A DNA stretch of 64,000 bases from Segetibacter koreensis DSM 18137 (GTDB lineage Bacteria > Bacteroidota > Bacteroidia > Chitinophagales > Chitinophagaceae), in the NCBI RefSeq assembly GCF_000374045.1, contig NZ_KB893337.1:330919-394918 (forward strand), given 5' to 3'. Positions 62,565 to 64,000 of the stretch are shown piece by piece. The notes under the pieces were generated by a model that was given only the letters and a program-made list of their open reading frames with translations, was not told where the DNA came from and did no database searches. The number at the start of each line of letters is the position of its first letter. Position 1 is the stretch's first letter. The position numbers were made by a program, and so were the translations under genes.

Positions 62565-62927
62565 ATGGAGCTGAAAGATCAGATTATTCAGGAGTATTTA
62601 AACACCCGTTGTGGCTACCGAAAGCTGCAGGAAAAGTATGGTGTAAGCAGAACAACGATTTGTAATTGGGTACAGGTATATCAAGGCGTTCACAATTTGC
62701 CTAAGACCAATTTGCAGCAGAAGCATTACATTAGTCCGATGAAGAGAAAGCAGAGAGAAGCCGATGCAAATCATGCAGCCTTGCTTGATAAAATAGCTTC
62801 TCTTGAAAAGCAACTAAAACACCAGGAACTGCGCGCCGAAGTATTAGATAAGCTCATAGATGTGGCAGAAAAACAGCTTGAAATTTCAATCAGAAAAAAG
62901 CCTGGTACCCAGCAGTCCTCGAAGTAA
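62565..62927 (+). CDS. IS3-family transposase OrfA
   Basis: A 120-residue helix-turn-helix protein (LNTRCGYRKLQEKYGVSRTT) with a leucine-zipper-like tail (LLDKIASLEKQLKHQELRAE). It binds the element ends and is fused to OrfB by frameshifting at 62894-62900. Confidence 0.9.
   Translation: MELKDQIIQEYLNTRCGYRKLQEKYGVSRTTICNWVQVYQGVHNLPKTNLQQKHYISPMKRKQREADANHAALLDKIASLEKQLKHQELRAEVLDKLIDVAEKQLEISIRKKPGTQQSSK
62894..62900 (+). promoter_or_regulatory. Programmed -1 frameshift site of the transposase
   Basis: The heptamer A-AAA-AAG lies in the orfA frame. Slipping by -1 continues KAWYPAVLEVKKVKPNY and runs straight into orfB with no stop. Confidence 0.8.
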
Positions 62928-62971
62928 AAAAGGTAAAGCCAAATTATAGTCTGCAAGCAATTTGCCGACTG

Positions 62972-63832
62972 TTGGGATTTTCTGTTCAGGCATATCATAA
63001 GAAACAAAAAAGAACATTACAGCACCTATCTGAGGAGCAGATAATAATTGCTCAAATTGATGTTATAAGAAAGCATCAGCCGCGTTGTGGAGGTCGCAAG
63101 TTGTATATAATGCTGCAGCCGTTTTTAAAGCAGCATTGCATAGTTATGGGAAGAGATAAATTCTTCTTATTGCTACAAAAAAACAAGCTGCTGGTACGTA
63201 AGACAAAACGCAGTGTATACACCACCGACAGCAAGCACTTCTTTTACCGATATCCCAATATGGTAAAGGATTTCACGCCATTAAAGGCACATGAACTTTG
63301 GGTAGCCGACATCACTTATATACCTCTTAAAAACCGCTTTGCTTACCTCTTTCTTATTACCGATGCCTACTCAAGAAAAATAGTAGGTCATTATGTAAGC
63401 GATGATATGAAAGTAAGCAGCGCAATCATTGCTTTAAAAAAAGCTTTAGATCAAAAACCTGCAGACAGAATAGTAATACATCACAGCGATAGGGGCATGC
63501 AATATTGCAGTAAAGCTTATGTACAATTACTGCACGATCATTATGCACATATAAGCATGACACAAAACGGAGACCCATATGAAAATGCGATAGCAGAAAG
63601 AGTAAATGGCATCTTAAAATCTGAACTTCTAAGCCCCTGTTACGACACCATTGATCAGGCCGCGGCTCATATTAACCGATCCATCCTTATCTATAATTAT
63701 AAACGAAGACATAGCAGTCTTAACTGGCAAATACCAGGCAATGTGCACAAGCAACAAGGCCCACAAATAAAGCGATGGAAAAACTATTATCAACCCCTAA
63801 AAAAGAAGGAGGTAAGTATGCAGGAACCATAA
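62972..63832 (+). CDS. IS3-family transposase OrfB (DDE integrase domain)
   Basis: A 286-residue rve-type integrase. The DDE residues are in LWVADITYIP, VIHHSDRGMQYCS and ENAIAERVNGILKSEL. The TTG at 62972 is a minor start; the true N terminus is reached by -1 frameshifting from orfA, which adds codons from 62900. Translation of both parts gives the OrfAB transposase. Confidence 0.93.
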   Translation: MGFSVQAYHKKQKRTLQHLSEEQIIIAQIDVIRKHQPRCGGRKLYIMLQPFLKQHCIVMGRDKFFLLLQKNKLLVRKTKRSVYTTDSKHFFYRYPNMVKDFTPLKAHELWVADITYIPLKNRFAYLFLITDAYSRKIVGHYVSDDMKVSSAIIALKKALDQKPADRIVIHHSDRGMQYCSKAYVQLLHDHYAHISMTQNGDPYENAIAERVNGILKSELLSPCYDTIDQAAAHINRSILIYNYKRRHSSLNWQIPGNVHKQQGPQIKRWKNYYQPLKKKEVSMQEP

Positions 63833-64000
63833 CAGGCCAACGCAAAAAAACATTAGCTATAGCTTTGGGAGCAACCGCAAATGTTTTTTGCCACCGCACA
63901 ACAGTCACCAAAAACTAAACCTATTTCAGGATGTATTATCTTAGACAACCAATAGCAGGATTTACACCCTAAAAGAGACAACTTTTTTCAGGACGGGTCA

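Larger units (their letters stand above)
62524..64000 (+). mobile_element. IS3-family insertion sequence with both inverted repeats
   Basis: A 1,477-bp element with imperfect terminal inverted repeats, matching at 21 of 25 positions (62524-62548 against the complement of 63976-64000). It carries orfA and orfB of a DDE transposase. The right end falls at the last base of the window, so the target duplication cannot be seen. Confidence 0.9.

Noticed and set aside
1..64000. CRISPR arrays
   Set aside because: No regularly spaced repeats of 24-40 bp and no cas genes were seen.

Overview
The window is from a Bacteroidota genome, most likely a Chitinophagaceae-type bacterium. This rests on the AT-rich sequence, the weak Shine-Dalgarno sites, the DUF4133/DUF4134-type conjugation genes, RteC, and signal peptides ending in SQ or AQ. 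The lineage is inferred; there is no rRNA or typing gene in the window.

Layout. Positions 1-5.8 kb are ordinary chromosome, read mostly on the minus strand: a DEAD-box helicase cut by the window edge, a secreted M28 aminopeptidase, a frameshifted esterase, dapA, accA, then an intact tRNA-Asp with its own terminator. From 5.9 kb the window becomes one large integrative and conjugative element (ICE), or several nested ones. It starts with a tyrosine integrase next to tRNA-Asp. The mating-pore genes traN to traE (9.1-21.2 kb) lie on the minus strand. traE is split exactly by a 1.9 kb group II intron and also carries a frameshift in exon 1. Regulators follow: XRE, RteC and Crp/Fnr (22-24.5 kb). 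Membrane and lipoprotein cargo, an Xre/RES toxin-antitoxin pair and a umuDC/HMCES mutagenesis cassette run to 31.4 kb.

From 31.7 to 43.6 kb there is a five-gene plus-strand defence operon: a PLD-nuclease/SNF2 helicase carrying an HsdR-like N terminus, a very large Eco57I-type methyltransferase, an HExxH metallopeptidase, McrB and McrC. A truncated hsdM stub lies just beyond it, so the operon seems to sit in the remains of a type I restriction locus. RadC, an M16 peptidase, small cargo genes and an efflux-type membrane protein follow (44-50.5 kb). The DNA-processing half of conjugation is at 50.6-55.9 kb: a primase-like CHC2/toprim protein, a probable oriT, MobC, the relaxase and the VirD4-type coupling ATPase.

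The right part (56.6-62.5 kb) is a second defence-like island: a PIN-like protein, a ubiquitin-like cassette (DUF6527-like protein, ThiF/E1 enzyme, a three-domain multiubiquitin protein) and an XRE-ImmA/IrrE protease with a PIN-like partner. An IS3-family element with both inverted repeats fills 62,524-64,000. The right end of the ICE is not seen.

The most interesting signals are: (1) the ubiquitin-like cassette with no visible E2 or JAB gene; (2) the composite PLD-helicase/methyltransferase/protease/McrBC operon with the HsdR fusion; (3) four matching FNR-like palindromes, each 23-24 nt before the same TAnTTTTA promoter element, which link the ICE-borne Crp/Fnr gene, rteC and two lipoprotein genes; (4) the intron-split, frameshifted traE; and (5) an orphan structured terminator beside the ubiquitin operon. 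All domain calls come from reading the proteins by eye; no database search was run.
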